Part shown: one piece after another, positions 12,014 to 23,937 of the stretch
Layout of the letters: the number at the start of each line of letters is the position of its first letter
Numbering within the stretch: position 1 is the first letter of the stretch
DNA from: Phyto melanocephala
Taxonomy: Eukaryota > Arthropoda > Insecta > Diptera > Rhinophoridae
DNA length: 64,000 nucleotides
Direction: 5' to 3'
Assembly (NCBI GenBank): GCA_941918925.1
Contig: OW799235.1
Location: forward strand, 105,045,947-105,109,946
The notes under the pieces: generated by a model
Databases searched by the model: none
Told to the model about the DNA's origin: nothing
The model's input: only the letters and a program-made list of their open reading frames with translations
Translations under genes and position numbers: made by a program

Positions 12014-13551
12014 TGATTGTATTTGAAGTCGATCATAAAGTTTTAGAAATATCTCAAATGGGTAGCGTTATATATATAAAAAAAGTTGTCTAGTCCTTAT
12101 CGGAAAACCCGTTATAAGACATACGCCACCATTATATACGTTAAAAATTTGTATGAAAAGAAATTATAATTCAATACTTTAGTTCAAATGAAAATATTGC
12201 CAATTATTTAAGAAATTAAAATCATTTTTAATTCTATGATATGATGAATTTAATGTCCTAAATTATTGTAATAACGAAAAACTTTGTTTTTTTATTCACA
12301 GTAATAATTTTCGTGTAAAGTATATGGATTAAAGAGGAGTATGTTAGTATCACCATGTAATTCTTTGTAACAATCCACACACTTTTCCATTTACACATGT
12401 ACATATTTATATGTTGTATTTCACTGATTCAATAAATATCTTATGGTAAAATTCGTCTCGTGTACTTAATTTAACACTTATTTAATTCAGCTGAAAACTT
12501 CACACTGTACTTATGAAGCTAGTTTTAATAACTTGTGACTTTTGATTCTAGGTGAGACAAAATTAATATGGGAAACACTAAAGGTGCTTTTTATAATTTT
12601 TATGTTCCTTTTTCTTTTAAATGGTTTTATTCTAAGTTGAGTTGGAAAATTATAGAGAATGAGAATAATACCCTGTTCTGACAGATATTTTTAATAGTTT
12701 CAATTTAGTGTTGATTGAGCAATTAAAATAAGTGTTCACACATACTCAATTTATCTTACTCCATTAGCTGTAAAAATACGATGTATTTATACCAAATCAA
12801 ATAATGTCTTCCCTTTAGTGTTTTTCCTGTTCATAAAATATATTTAAAATTATATATATACATACATATACATATAAACTAATATGTATATATTTGAATT
12901 TATTTAAAAAATTTTTTTTAATTTTCTTCAAACATTTTCCATTTTCTTAATTTTTGTTTTTTTTTATATTTATTTGTTTGACATTAGAAATGCCACCTAT
13001 AGAATTTTCTTCTTCAATTGCGATAATTTTATTAATTGACAATTTAGATGCGTGTGTGCATTTTCTGTGTTTATAAATTTAAAATTTGAGAGCTTTATTT
13101 TAGGGGCACTGATTTTGGCTGAAATAGAAGATGCGACGGGGAGTAAGCAATATCTTATTCAGATTATTAAACCAATGTTTAAAAAGAAGTAAAAGTTCCC
13201 GTCTATATCCTGGCAGTACTTTTCATTTTTTTAACACAAATTAATTAGAGAAATTAGCCTACATTAATTTGACAACTAAATTTTTAGAAATCAAAAAAAG
13301 ACTTGGGTTGTTGCGTACATAATAAAAAATGTGCTAGCAATTTAGTATTGCTAGTTATTTAATAAAATTGTCTTTTGTACGCTAATAATAAAATAAAAAC
13401 TTTGTAATTTTTTTGCTTATTTATGGCAAATCAAAAAAATATATTTGTATATCCTTTCTGATTGTTGTTATTCTATAACAGCTTAAATTAACATATGTTG
13501 TACATTTATATTTTCATTCTATTTAGATTTTAGCAAAAAAGCAAACCAAAA
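12014..13551. other. unassigned A+T-rich DNA
   Basis: Nothing recognised beyond AT-rich simple sequence near 12850-12970. Confidence 0.5.
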
Positions 13552-13693
13552 CAAGTAAGAGCACTATATTCGGCTGTGCCGAATCTTTTATACCCACCAC
13601 CAATTTTGTGTACATTTAAAGCACAATATTTATTATTTTGTTAATCATTATGGAATAATCTCTTTATAATAAAATATGTATCACTTTTTTTGT

Positions 13694-14305
13694 AGAGGGT
13701 GGTTATATTTTAAGGTCACATGTTGAAGGTGAACTACACCTAGTATTTAAATTTGTTTTCTGCACTTCACTTGACATTTCTCAGTCTCAAACTTACTCAA
13801 TTTGATCCGTGGAGAGATACGCAAATGAGCAACGCTTTAAAGTTATTCAGGTTTTTTATAAAAATGGGCGTTCAAATCAAAATGCATTTTGTGCACTTCG
13901 TAATTCTTTTGGTCAACATGATCGTTCAAATTCGTCCACAATCGGGCGAATTGTAAAAAATATTTAAATTTCTGCAAAACAGGTCTGTATAAAATGCTAG
14001 AAAATCTCTGAATGCTTTCTTAGTTCGCTGAATGGGAACCATTGCTGTTTTTTGCTATAGTGTGGCAAAAGAGCAGTCAACCTCATCATGCCCAACAATT
14101 GAGCATCAACATTGTCATTGAAAATTTGGACCATCAGATAGAGGAGTGGCGCCAAGGATGGGGTGGCCATTTTGCCGATATTTTGTTAAATACATAATTG
14201 AACCGTACAAATATTATCACTACAAAAAGAAATAATAATAATTTCCTAAAAAATTTGTTTTTTATTTTAATTATACATCGGCCCTTAAAATTTAACCACC
14301 CTTTA
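13694..14305 (+). mobile_element. Tc1/mariner deletion derivative embedded in DINE copy 2
   Basis: Inverted ends AGGGTGGTTATATTTTAAGG and TTTAACCACCCT enclose the same degraded transposase scraps as the copy at 3213 (VERYAN-QRFKVIQVFYKNGR). The junctions with DINE sequence are the same as at 3213-3828. The interior has decayed further. Confidence 0.78.
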
Positions 14306-14349
14306 TAACTTCGATATGCTACTAAAATGCTTTTGTAAATGAAGTCTTT

Positions 14350-15550
14350 CAATGAAAGTGGGCATTAAAATAGTCGTGTCAAAAAAGTTTCTGCTAATAA
14401 ATACAACTTAAATATTTCAATATAGTCCTTTATTTTCCCATAAACCGTTATATGGGAGGTAGGCGTTAAAATGGGCGTGTCACCTAAACTTTTTGGCACA
14501 ACAATTACATTGATTAGAAGGATATATGTAGCAAATTTCATCATCATACCTCTAATTTTGTCGGTTTTATGAGCTTTTAAATTTCATTAGCGGTAGATAA
14601 CGTGAAAAGTGGGCGTTATAGTAGGCGTGTCAAAGTTCTTTTGCTAATGAGTACAACTAAGGTATTTCAATATAGTCCTTTATTATTCCAAAATCTTCAT
14701 TAATAGAAAAATTATATGAATTTCAGTTAAACCGTTATATGGGAGGTGGGCGTATAAGTGGCTGTGGCACCTTAATTATCTGGCACAGTAATGACATTGC
14801 CTAGAAGGATATACGTAGCAAATTTAATCATCATACCTCTAATTTTGGCGGTTTTATGAGCTTTTAAATTTCATTAACGGTAGAAAACGTGAAAAGTGGG
14901 CGTTAAAGTAGGCGTGTCAAAGTTGTTTCCGCGACTGAGTGCATTTAAGATGTTTCAATATAGCCTTTTATTATTCCAAAATATTTATTAATAGAGAAAT
15001 TATATGAATTTTAGGTAAAACGTTATATGGGAGGTGGGCGTGGCACCTTAATTTTTTGGCACAGTAATGACATTGCCTAGGTGGATATACGTAGCAAATT
15101 TTATCATCATACCCCTAATTTTGGCGGTTTTATGAGCTTTTAAATTTCATTAACGGTAGATAACGTGAAAAGTGGGCGTTATAGTAGGCGTGTCAAAGTT
15201 ATTTTCGCGACTGAGTGCATTTAAGATGTTTCAATATAGCCTTTTATTATTCCAAAATCTATATTAATAGAGAAATTATATGAATTTTAGGTAAAACGTT
15301 ATATGGGAGCTGGGCGTAAAAGTGGGCGTGGCACCTTAATTTTTTGGCACAGTAATGACATTGCCTAGGGGGATATACGCAGCAAATTTATCATCATACC
15401 TCTAGTTTTGGCGGTTTTACGAGCTTTTAAATTTCATTAATGGTAGATAACGTGAAAAGTGGGCATTATAGTAGGCGTGTCAAAGTTGTTTCCGCGAATG
15501 AGTACATTTTAGATGTTTCAATATAGCACTTTATTATTCCAAAATCTTAA
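14350..15550. repeat. 288-bp-type tandem array, about four to five units
   Basis: The landmark (A)CGTGAAAAGTGGGC recurs at 14600, 14887, 15163 and 15450. The spacings are 287, 276 and 287 bp; the 276-bp unit lacks one 12-bp GTGGGCG word. The array continues at 17198-17275 on the far side of the piggyBac insertion. Units are more diverged from each other than those at 3873-5775. Confidence 0.9.
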
Positions 15551-15689
15551 TTAACCTTTTCGTGGATACCCCTTTTAACGAAGGGTTTCCCGTGGGCATT
15601 TTGCTATATATACTTCATTTTTCTAGATAGAAAAATTTCGAAAACACCAAACTGCTCGAAATTCAAAATATAACCTATCTAAAGGATAA

Positions 15690-15862
15690 AAAGGACATAA
15701 GATTTTTGACGTTTATATCCGTCATGATGCTCTTTGTACCTCAGCGATGACGTTAGGGATCATGACGTCGATTGCCGTCAGACGGATAAACACGTCTAGG
15801 CACGTACAAAACCTAAAAAGCTCTAAATTTCAGCTGTGACGTTTATACACGTCAGTGTAGAT
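15690..15862. promoter_or_regulatory. subterminal TGACGT palindromes of the piggyBac element (left)
   Basis: Repeated, partly palindromic words cluster here: GACGTTTATATCCGTC, ATGACGTCGATTGCCGTC and TGACGTTTATACACGTCA. Matching words occur near the right end at 17124-17183 (GACGTGTATGAACGGC, TGACGGCTATACACGTCA). Position next to both ends suggests transposase-binding sites. That role is inferred. Confidence 0.55.
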
Positions 15863-16014
15863 TTTTAAATTAACAGCTAATTTAAAAAATAAAAAAACAT
15901 ATTTCGTTACAACATAAAAATATTTAATTCATAAAATTCAGAAGAAAAAATGGAACTTAAAAAAAAGCGAAACAAGTTGTTATTATACGTAAACGTTTAT
16001 TTTCAATAGTATTT

Positions 16015-16752
16015 TTTTTATGTGTTTGTATGCCATTTTCAAAGCATAGACCAGGACAAAGAGGAGATTTATCGACACATGTCTTACAACCGTATGATGC
16101 TTCTTTGTCACATTGTCTGCATCGTAAGAAGATTGATTTTTTCCTGCTTCCTGGAAAAGGAGGTATTTTCTCTTAAAAATGTTGATTTGCGTTTAGAGGA
16201 TTTGACTGATATTGTCCTTTTAATGATCGTGATTTGCAGAGTCCTAATAAAGAATATAACAACTTTTCTCTAAGTTCTAAATAATTCAGTGGGTTTCCTG
16301 TGTATTTTTTATATATGTAATACGAGTTATATATACACACATCAAGAAGGTGATCTTGTTTTTCGTATGTTTAAAAACAAATTTGTTCCATATTGGTTAG
16401 TGCACTCTACGAAAGTCCTGGTAATTTCAGCTACCCAAAGTTGTGAAAACACATCATATAAAAATGGAATTTTCGGTACAGATATTTTTATTCCAGATTA
16501 ACCAGCATCAAAACAAAAATCAGGAATACTCTCCGTATATGATAACCACATATCATCTACATCATCTTCTGTGATTTCTAATGACATTTCTGAGCTTGGA
16601 AGGACTGAAACATAGTTTAGGTTCCTTCCTGAATATTCTCCATCATCCGCAAATGTCTCTAAAGAATCTGTGTCTTTTTCGAAGTAGCTCTAGTTCGAAT
16701 TTTCTCCACGAAACAACTTCTCTAATTTCGCCCTTTCGTTTTCGCATGACAT
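16015..16752 (-). pseudogene. piggyBac transposase remnant, catalytic core deleted
   Basis: The minus-strand start at 16752 gives MSCENERAKLEKLFRGEN, then acidic sequence ITEDDVDDMWLSYTE typical of piggyBac N-termini. Next comes FSQLWVAEITRTFVECTNQY, the block usually written as a helix ending in ETNxYA. Near 16390 it jumps to HLLDVCIYNSYYIYKK and LNYLELREKLLYSLLG, the conserved piggyBac C-terminal blocks. It ends in a cysteine-rich domain, RCRQCDKEASYGCKTC then PLCPGLCFENG, which binds zinc in this family. The central DDD catalytic region is absent. Stops TAG and TAA interrupt the N-terminal part and a frameshift marks the junction. It is non-functional, and the element is presumably mobilised in trans if at all. 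Confidence 0.88.
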
Positions 16753-17870
16753 TTTTAAAAAATTGAAATTTGATACAGAATATCTATGCATTAAAATATA
16801 TTTATTATAAAATTGCAACTTCCCAACAATATAAATTCTTTAGTACCAATATTTAATTAATTAATTTAGTAATTATTGTCCGTTGTGTTCTTCAATTGAA
16901 CTAATTTCCATATAAACTTGATGTGTATATACGTCATGTGTTTATTAGAAACCATAAGATGATATTTTTTGCTATTTAGCAACAAGTGAACATTTGATAT
17001 GATATTATGTTGGAAACTTAGTTTATAAACATTTATTGTATGCAAAAGCAATGTCCCAAACACAGAAGCTGATCTATTGCGGAAAAGATTCAAGATTAAA
17101 AGTTTTAGGAGCAAAAATGTTTATGACGTGTATGAACGGCATGTCCCACCAGAAACCTTTGTTATGACGGCTATACACGTCACTGTCCGCGAAAGGGTTA
17201 ATAGAGAAATTATATGAATTTTAGGTAAAACGTTATATGGGAGGTGGGCGTAAAAGTGGGCGTGGCACATTGATTTTTCGTTACAAAAAAGCCTCTCACC
17301 AAAAAGCAAAGTGTGCAAAATTTCAGAGTCGTACATTAAATTTTGTTGCTTTTATGACGTTTTTGTTTTTAAATATATCGAAAAATACACTGTGCGGTAT
17401 AAATTTTCGTACATTTTTATCGATAACTCCTTTCCTATTGCATAGATTTAGATAATTTTCGGGGAATAATATTTTTTTTACTCAGGAAATATATATTCGA
17501 AGTTTCATGAGCCCACGTTAATGCGTTTGGACACAATTCCATTTTATTCGATGTTCGAAGGACACGGTTTTTTCGACCAACTCTTGCTTTTCGAGCTATA
17601 ACTCTCTTCCTAATATTCCGATTTAGCCCATTTTCAATACCAAACAAACCTTGTCTGTAAGAAAGATTCTGGCAAAATTTAGCTTTTTCGGTGCGACCTC
17701 TATCGCTTTCAACAGACGGACAGACAGACGGACATAGCTAGATCGTCATCAAATCAAACCCTGATTCAGAATATATATACTTTGTGGGGTCTAAAATGGA
17801 TATTTCGATGTGTTACAAACGGAATGACAAAATGAATATACCCCCACCATTTTTTTGGTGGCGGGTATAA

Positions 17871-19209
17871 AAATATACGTAATATTTTCACATAAACGTG
17901 AATCCATAAAACTGATGGTAAGATCGAAAATGAAAGTGTAAAAAATATAGAAATTACGGACATCCACAAAACTTCTATCGATTTACACACACACACACAC
18001 ATTCAAATGAAAATATCAGTTTTATTTTTTTTAACCAAGAAAGAATGTTAATACACTCATACATATATAAAAACTGAGAAGCAACATAAAAACAGAACAC
18101 AAACAAAAACAAAACTCTAATATTTCTATAGAAAATAAATTGAAAGATTTGGTAAAGATTTGATGGGCTTATATTCCATTATCCCTTATGCTGGAAATGT
18201 TAGTGTTATTGGTGCTACTTGTACATCTGCTTTTTCGAAAATTAAACGAAAAACAGAAAACATTTCATATGTGTTATTGGTTTAAATGTAAAGAAGTATT
18301 TGCCACTATAATTTTGTATGTGTGGAGAGAGTTTAAAGAAGAGCAAACCTAATACAAAATTATAAAAAATAATTGTATAAAATTTCATCAGAACAATTAA
18401 GGTATTTGTGATAAGAAGCAGTATAGAAATATATTTGTTTAAGATTCTTACAAAAAGATAAATTCATCTGCACCGTTTCTTTTTTTTTTTTTTTTGCTAT
18501 TGAACTTTCATGTTCTAATAAATTTTGGTTTTAAAGTAAGGGGGTTCAAAAGTCCCATATAATCTTGAGCACTAATAATATTAATAAGAAATTAAATACA
18601 AGCCGTATATTTTTAATAAATTTCTTTGCTTTAAGCGCTAAAATTTATTTTCGTTAACAGATCTATGCATATCAAACATATCATCATTGTTCTAACAAAA
18701 TAAGTTATGTGTTTTTTACTAAATTATAGTGATGTAATAGGTATTCCATAGTCAACAAAATTTTCTTATCCTCACAGAAAGGATAAAAGTCTTTTAAATT
18801 CGGCTGACATTTTGCAATTAACATTATTATGTTACAGTATAGATAATGAAAAGGATACTTGTTGTCGTTCTCAGACTATTTTTCTTCAAAAATAAAAGTA
18901 TCTTTGTTCTTGTCGGCGATACCGCTTACAAAAGGTATTTTTTGATCAAAAACCTGTAGTGTTTGTCCAATTTAGTTTTACAAAAACTCTGTAGTATAAA
19001 TTTATCACATGGTGGAAAGTGCATTAAAGTGACTGCCACTAGCGCTTTAAGCTCAGACAGCTTCGTACTAGTCGACCATTTTGTTGCCGGGGCTACAGAA
19101 TGGCCTTTAACCCAACTCAAACCTACGTTATTTACTATCCTCCAAAGGGATTTTCTGCATGTCTCTACGTCTATGTCCGTCTTCGAAGATGCTTGACTAT
19201 CGATATAGA
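17871..19209. other. unassigned DNA with (AC)n
   Basis: There is an (AC)8 run at about 17985-18000 and a T-run at about 18480-18496. A plus/minus pair of overlapping 64-77-codon frames at 18926-19196 is less A+T-rich than its surroundings, but I do not recognise either product. Confidence 0.5.
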
Positions 19210-20180
19210 TAAAGGAAATATATAAGTATTGAACAAACCTTCCGCCATATTGTCCCCATGGCTATCTAAATACCATTACTGTTCTAATAAAATTTCTAAG
19301 ACTTTTTTACAGAGAAGTGGTTGTATCTCATGTATCTGATAACGTGTTAGATCACGAGTTTAAAGCCTTTAATTATTTCAGGTTTTTTCAAATAAATCCA
19401 AGATGCCACAAAACCTCAAAGGAAAAAATCTCACAGCCTTAAATGGTATGTTCTTGACGGTCAGTTGACAATATAGTTTCTTGAGAAATTTTTTTCTTTT
19501 AGAAATCGTTGATGCAATAAATACATTGTTTCATTTGCGGTGTGGCAATTGGTGCCGTTTTTCTGAGACCACATGTCGTCCACATCCATGCCCTCCAGTT
19601 GATGAATAAGAAATTCGTTATCATGCCGTCTACAGTCACTGCAATTTCGGCCTGAATAAGATCCGCACCGAACAGTTGCTCGTTGTTAGTGCATTTGTTT
19701 ATATAATGGTTTATATGATTATTTTTTGAGCTCGAAATTCTACAATTTGGTGTATTCACGAAGCAATTCAAATAGAAATGCTCTTCATCAGAGAAATTAA
19801 TTTTTTTTTTAATTTCCATTTATTTCATTTTACGCCATTACCTCTAAACGTATTGTAGGCATTTTTCATGATCTAATGGTATGAGTTTCTGAATAAGCTG
19901 AACTTTATACGCATGGAGTTGAACATGCTTAGCACTTTCTGAAATCTTAACCTATTAATAACGATGCCGAATTGATGTTTTCGGATTTTGGCAACACTCT
20001 CATTTACAACAAAAATCGATAACTGACCCTGTTTCTATAAATATTTTCACTACTCTTCGAATGGCTGTCATATTAGGTGCATTTTCTCTACTGAAAATTC
20101 TTCGAAGTCGCGAGCGGTCTCAGCACAACCTTCCAAATTTTTGTCATAAATTTTCAACAACGAGTTTTCCTTTCATAATC
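19210..20180 (-). pseudogene. Tc1/mariner transposase relic, near full length but decayed
   Basis: The minus strand reads, with frame changes, TAIRRVVKIFIETGSV, then NESVAKIRKHQF, then LHAYKVQLIQKLIPLDHEKC. The catalytic segment follows: KINFSDEEHFYLNCFVNTPN with the first Asp, then a tract ending ATPQMKQ that corresponds to the usual CHTANETM. After more shifts come DFFL-GFVASWIYLKKPEII (D-F-F-L-W-G-x-x-K-x-x-x-Y-x-K-P) and a C-terminal SHGDNMAEGLFN. The order matches a complete mariner transposase of about 340 residues. Multiple stops and at least five frameshifts make it an old pseudogene. Inverted ends were not identified. Confidence 0.8.
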
Positions 20181-22750
20181 GGTATAAACATATGCGGTAG
20201 CTGCCAAATTTTAGAGTTGCCACATGCACAGAAAACTTACACTGAGTTACTGAGACATCCTTTCAGCAAAATGTTCAGTTATTAAAGCAAAAATTTAAAT
20301 TGTTTTTAAATTTTTGTTTTCGAAGAACTGCTCGTACTTAAATTGATAAATTTAGGTTGTAACATCAAACAACCTTCTTTATCTTCATGAGTTCAACTAT
20401 TTTCTGTTTGTAATTTTTTCAAGACATTTGTTCAATAGTATTGTATTATGTATCGCCAATTTAAATACAGTTTTGTTTTATTTACTTGTGAACACAATTT
20501 GTATCATTATATTGTTAAAAGTAAATTGATATCTAACGTCAGGAAAATAAAAATCAGGAATGGAAAAGAAGCTTAAATCTTACTTCGGCAGAGCTACAAA
20601 AAATATTAAAAAAATAAGTATTAAAAAATTTAAGGAGAGATCAAAAAATTAACAAAACATTGAAGTTAAAAATAGATTTAATAGTTGTGAATTGGGAAAC
20701 TATATTTATTATTTTGGAAGCAAAAAAAAAATGCTCCAAAAATTATTTTTTGATTTTGAAAAAAATTTTCTTTATCATTCCTTTATGAATCTAATACAAC
20801 ACTTTCAAAACAAAATTGTCCATAGTAGGTATAAGTTTATTCATATTTTTACCCACACAAAGTAACACACACACATATTATTTTTTATAAATACAAAATA
20901 AAAAGATACACAGATATTTACGCATTAAAACATTTGTATTTATTCGCGTATGTATGAGTACTGGGAATTGTTGTATTATTTGTCTATACATACTTTTGTA
21001 CTTATAAATGTAAGCACGTGCATGGGTGTGTACATTTGTTGTCTACTTGTTGTAGTATCATGTTGTGTTACCGTTATTTACTATAAATAACATTGTTAGT
21101 CTGCAATACTGTCCACAAGAGCATAATGTTAGTTTATGTCCCTGTATGTGTATTTTTTTGTTTTTAATTTTTATTTTGATCAACAATACGAGTACAAATG
21201 TGTTTGTGTGCGTACATGTAAAGTATTTCATATGCATGAATGTGTGTATATTGATTTATTCATACAATGTCGCAGAATTATGCAATTGTGGCAATTTGGC
21301 ACGTATTTCTAAGATTGTCACGTTCGCGTTGTAAACATAAATCAGGCCTATTTTGTCATTATTTGTTAGAGTTGTTGGTTGGTACGTTGGTTAGTTTGTT
21401 AGTAGTAGTTGTTGTTATTGTTTTTTTGCACAACTGCTACAACTACAGTTCGTGTTAGTAGTACATGTTTGTTATATATATAATACAACGGATTTTTTTT
21501 TTGGTTTACTGATGATGTTTAGCTCTGCCAGTATATTACTCTTCATACTGTATGGAAAATAAAAACACAAAAACGTTGATGTTATTATTAGTAGTGTGTG
21601 TTGTTCCAGCGCCAACACTAAATATAACACTACCATATACATTGTTTGAATGTAAGTTTATATGTGCAGTTAGATTTTTGGAGAGTTGTATTGTTGTAAG
21701 TATGCGTTTAGAGCGTAGTGGTATTTAAATCTAAGTTCCGCCATTGGTGTTAAGTACTTTATTCCTGTTTTTATATTCTTTTTTATTGTTGTTTTCCTAG
21801 ATGATATATTCACAAATACATACGAGAGCAAGTAACTATAAAGTTGTTTTTTATTTATGTATTTTTGTTTGTTTTTATTTTCATTTTATAACATCATTAT
21901 GTGTCTATTTGTCAAGAACTTTGAGTTATTATTATTTTTTTTTTTTGTTGGAGTCGGCTTGAATCTGTTTAAATATTTGTTTTTTTTTTAACCATATTTG
22001 GTTGACAAATATCATGAATTATAATATTTCCATCTGAATTGTAAATTTTTTTGTAAATACTGCTTTAAAATGGCACTTACAACAGCTTAATATGTTGTTT
22101 ATAATATTGGAATTGAAATAAGTTAACTTAATAGATTATTAGAAAAACCATGGTTCCGACAAGAATTCGTCGTTCATATAATATTCTGTATCCTCTGCAG
22201 TATTGAAAAATAGTTTTGGCATTATAACTTCAAGGGTTATTTTAAAACTATACTCTAACAGTGTATGCAAAAAGACTGCTTAATGTAGGTTATTTACTAA
22301 GTATTTTAACGCTAACATGCATTTGTAAAGAAAACGTATCCTCAAACAGTATTTAGACTTGCATCACTCTTAACAAGTATTTAGTTTTTATGCTGTTAAT
22401 ACCATCAATTTTTTTCCATTCTGCTTAAAATTTTTTTTATTTATAAATGAAATAATTTACTTAAATTGTTGTTGTTTATGTCTTTTTAATCGTGTACATA
22501 ATATTTCTTTTAGACTTAATAAAAAATAAATAAATTTATAAAAAAAAGCAATAAGACTGTCTTTCTTGGAAGCAGAAATTGTATTCGAATAAAGAGTTGC
22601 TTATTTGTTTTAATTTTAGTTATATCACTAAAACAACACAACTCACAAAACACAACTAATTTTTCCTTTTTATCAATAAGTTATTATTTACTAAAAGCCT
22701 GCAACTGTTGCACTATACAACATAGCAACATGTGTCACATAATGCAACTG
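20181..22750. other. unassigned DNA, GT-rich and T-run rich
   Basis: Simple-sequence patches (TGTA/CATA-type words at 20860-21260, TTG and TAG repeats at 21360-21480, T-runs near 21930-21990) give chance ORFs with no domain. No transposon ends were recognised. Confidence 0.5.
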
Positions 22751-23330
22751 CTACACGCAAACAAAAAATATGGTTGTGGTAACCATAATCGAAAAGCAAC
22801 ATATTATGATTGAATTGTATGATTATGTTTAAAATAATAATGGTTACCAGTTATCATTATTATGTTTAATTTAAGCATCATTCAATATTCATATATATGA
22901 CTAAAATTGAAATCGACAATCTTTGCTTTTTTACGGCAAATTAATGTCTTTTGCTGTAACATACACATATTGCTTGTACTCACCAAGTTAATTGCAATTT
23001 TTATACCAATATTTTTTACATTTTCTCGTTTATTTTTAAATTTTCTTTAATTTTTCAAAATTTTTGTTCCTTTTTTTGACATCTCAAACTTTTAAAATAA
23101 TAAAAATAAAAAAATATTATTAAAAAAGTCATAGCTTGATTAATTTGTAATCATACTGTTGTCTAACTTATTATTTAATGATTACTTGTAATTTTTATTG
23201 CTTTTGAATATAATGTTATTTTTGTCAAATTAATTTTTTTAAATTATACTATTTTTAAATGAAAATTATTTTGAAATTTTTACGAAACCGTCGTGATCAT
23301 GTCGTAACCATGGTTTTTCTTTGCGTGTAG
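22751..23330. mobile_element. MITE with ACACGCAAA ends, copy 1
   Basis: The left end CTACACGCAAACAAAAAATA and the right end (reverse complement CTACACGCAAAGAAAAACCA) form inverted repeats. Further inside, both ends carry GGTAACCAT/ACCATGGTT words. About 580 bp, A+T-rich, no coding capacity. A second copy with clear internal similarity lies at 25612, which confirms it as a mobile family. The target duplication is unclear (TA is possible). Confidence 0.8.
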
Positions 23331-23511
23331 TTCATGCAATGCCGAAAATGCATGTTTGACAAAGACATACATATAAAGGCAGTGTATAATTAATTTAATT
23401 AAATCTGTACATAGTTCTAACAGTGATATTGCATACATGAGCATAGAAAATGAGAAAGTCAACACATGCGACACGTGTGACATATGCAGCACAGGTTTTT
23501 TATAGTGCATT

Positions 23512-23937
23512 TTACTCATTGCAATAGAACATTATATGCAATAAAATCAGAAATTTATTTAATATAATTGTAGTTACATACTTTAAGGAAATTTCTTTTA
23601 AGGATTTATTTCGAAAATATTTAAATAAAGTCAATTTGTTTTGTGTCTGGTTTGGCTGTTTTTTTTTTTTGGGTTTTGGGTTTGCCTTTATTTTCAGCAA
23701 AATATAACACTCGTCCTGTTCATTAAATATTTTATTCGGTGCCTTCCTGCTTTTGTTATTAACCCGATTTTCATGTGTGAAACGCTCAATGATTTTTTGG
23801 ACCGTAGAAGAATTCATGTTAACCATTTCAGCTATTTTTCGCTGTGAGTGACCATTTTTGAAATGGTTTAAAACCAATTCTCTTTGCTCTAAAGTAGTAC
23901 GCGGACTCATTTGAATTTTTTTAAATTGATACTCCAA
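23512..23937 (-). pseudogene. Tc1-like transposase, N-terminal DNA-binding domain fragment
   Basis: The first ~85 residues of this 141-codon frame are a Tc1 transposase N-terminus. MSPRTTLEQRELVLNHF leads into a helix-turn-helix with GHSQRKIAEMVNMNSSTVQK. The second sub-domain, NKSRKAPNKIFNEQDECYIL then KIKANPKP, matches the second helix-turn-helix of Tc1-family paired-like domains. After KANPKP the reading turns into lysine-rich and hydrophobic low-complexity residues without homology, so a deletion or rearrangement removed the DDE domain. The likely original start is the Met at about residue 10. It lies 180 bp from the MITE at 22751, with no shared ends seen. It differs from the mariner relics elsewhere in the window. 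Confidence 0.8.

Larger units (their letters stand above)
15555..17197 (-). mobile_element. piggyBac-type element, internally deleted, with TTAA duplications
   Basis: TTAA at 15551-15554 and at 17198-17201 flank the element, and its ends are inverted relatives: CCTTTTCGTGGATAC on the left, CCCTTTCGCGGACAG as the reverse complement of the right. TTAA target duplication is diagnostic of piggyBac. The element interrupts a satellite unit (normally ctttattaatagagaaatt), so the insertion event is unambiguous. Both subterminal regions carry repeated TGACGT/ACGTCA motifs. At 1.64 kb it is shorter than an autonomous piggyBac (about 2.5 kb), because the middle of the transposase gene is missing. Confidence 0.92.
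13552..17870 (-). mobile_element. DINE-1-like composite element, copy 2 (interrupted by piggyBac)
   Basis: It has the same termini and internal order as copy 1. On the minus strand TATACCCGCCACC starts near 17870, the region with 'gacggacaga' words follows, then the tandem units, then the mariner, then the hairpin ATTCGGC/GCCGAAT at about 13570. It differs in having fewer and more diverged tandem units and a piggyBac-type insertion at 15555-17197. Removing that insertion restores a continuous 288-bp unit. Confidence 0.8.

Noticed and set aside
17435..17647. 70-codon minus-strand ORF in DINE copy 2
   Set aside because: It lies in the non-coding 5' block of a repeat and is disrupted in the other two copies, so it is not a gene.
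18926..19196. Overlapping ORFs on both strands with a WVKGHS word recalling LINE RNase H
   Set aside because: The flanking residues do not continue the RNase H pattern and I found no second supporting block.
20061..20285. 74-codon plus-strand ORF
   Set aside because: It is mostly antisense of the decayed mariner transposase relic on the minus strand.
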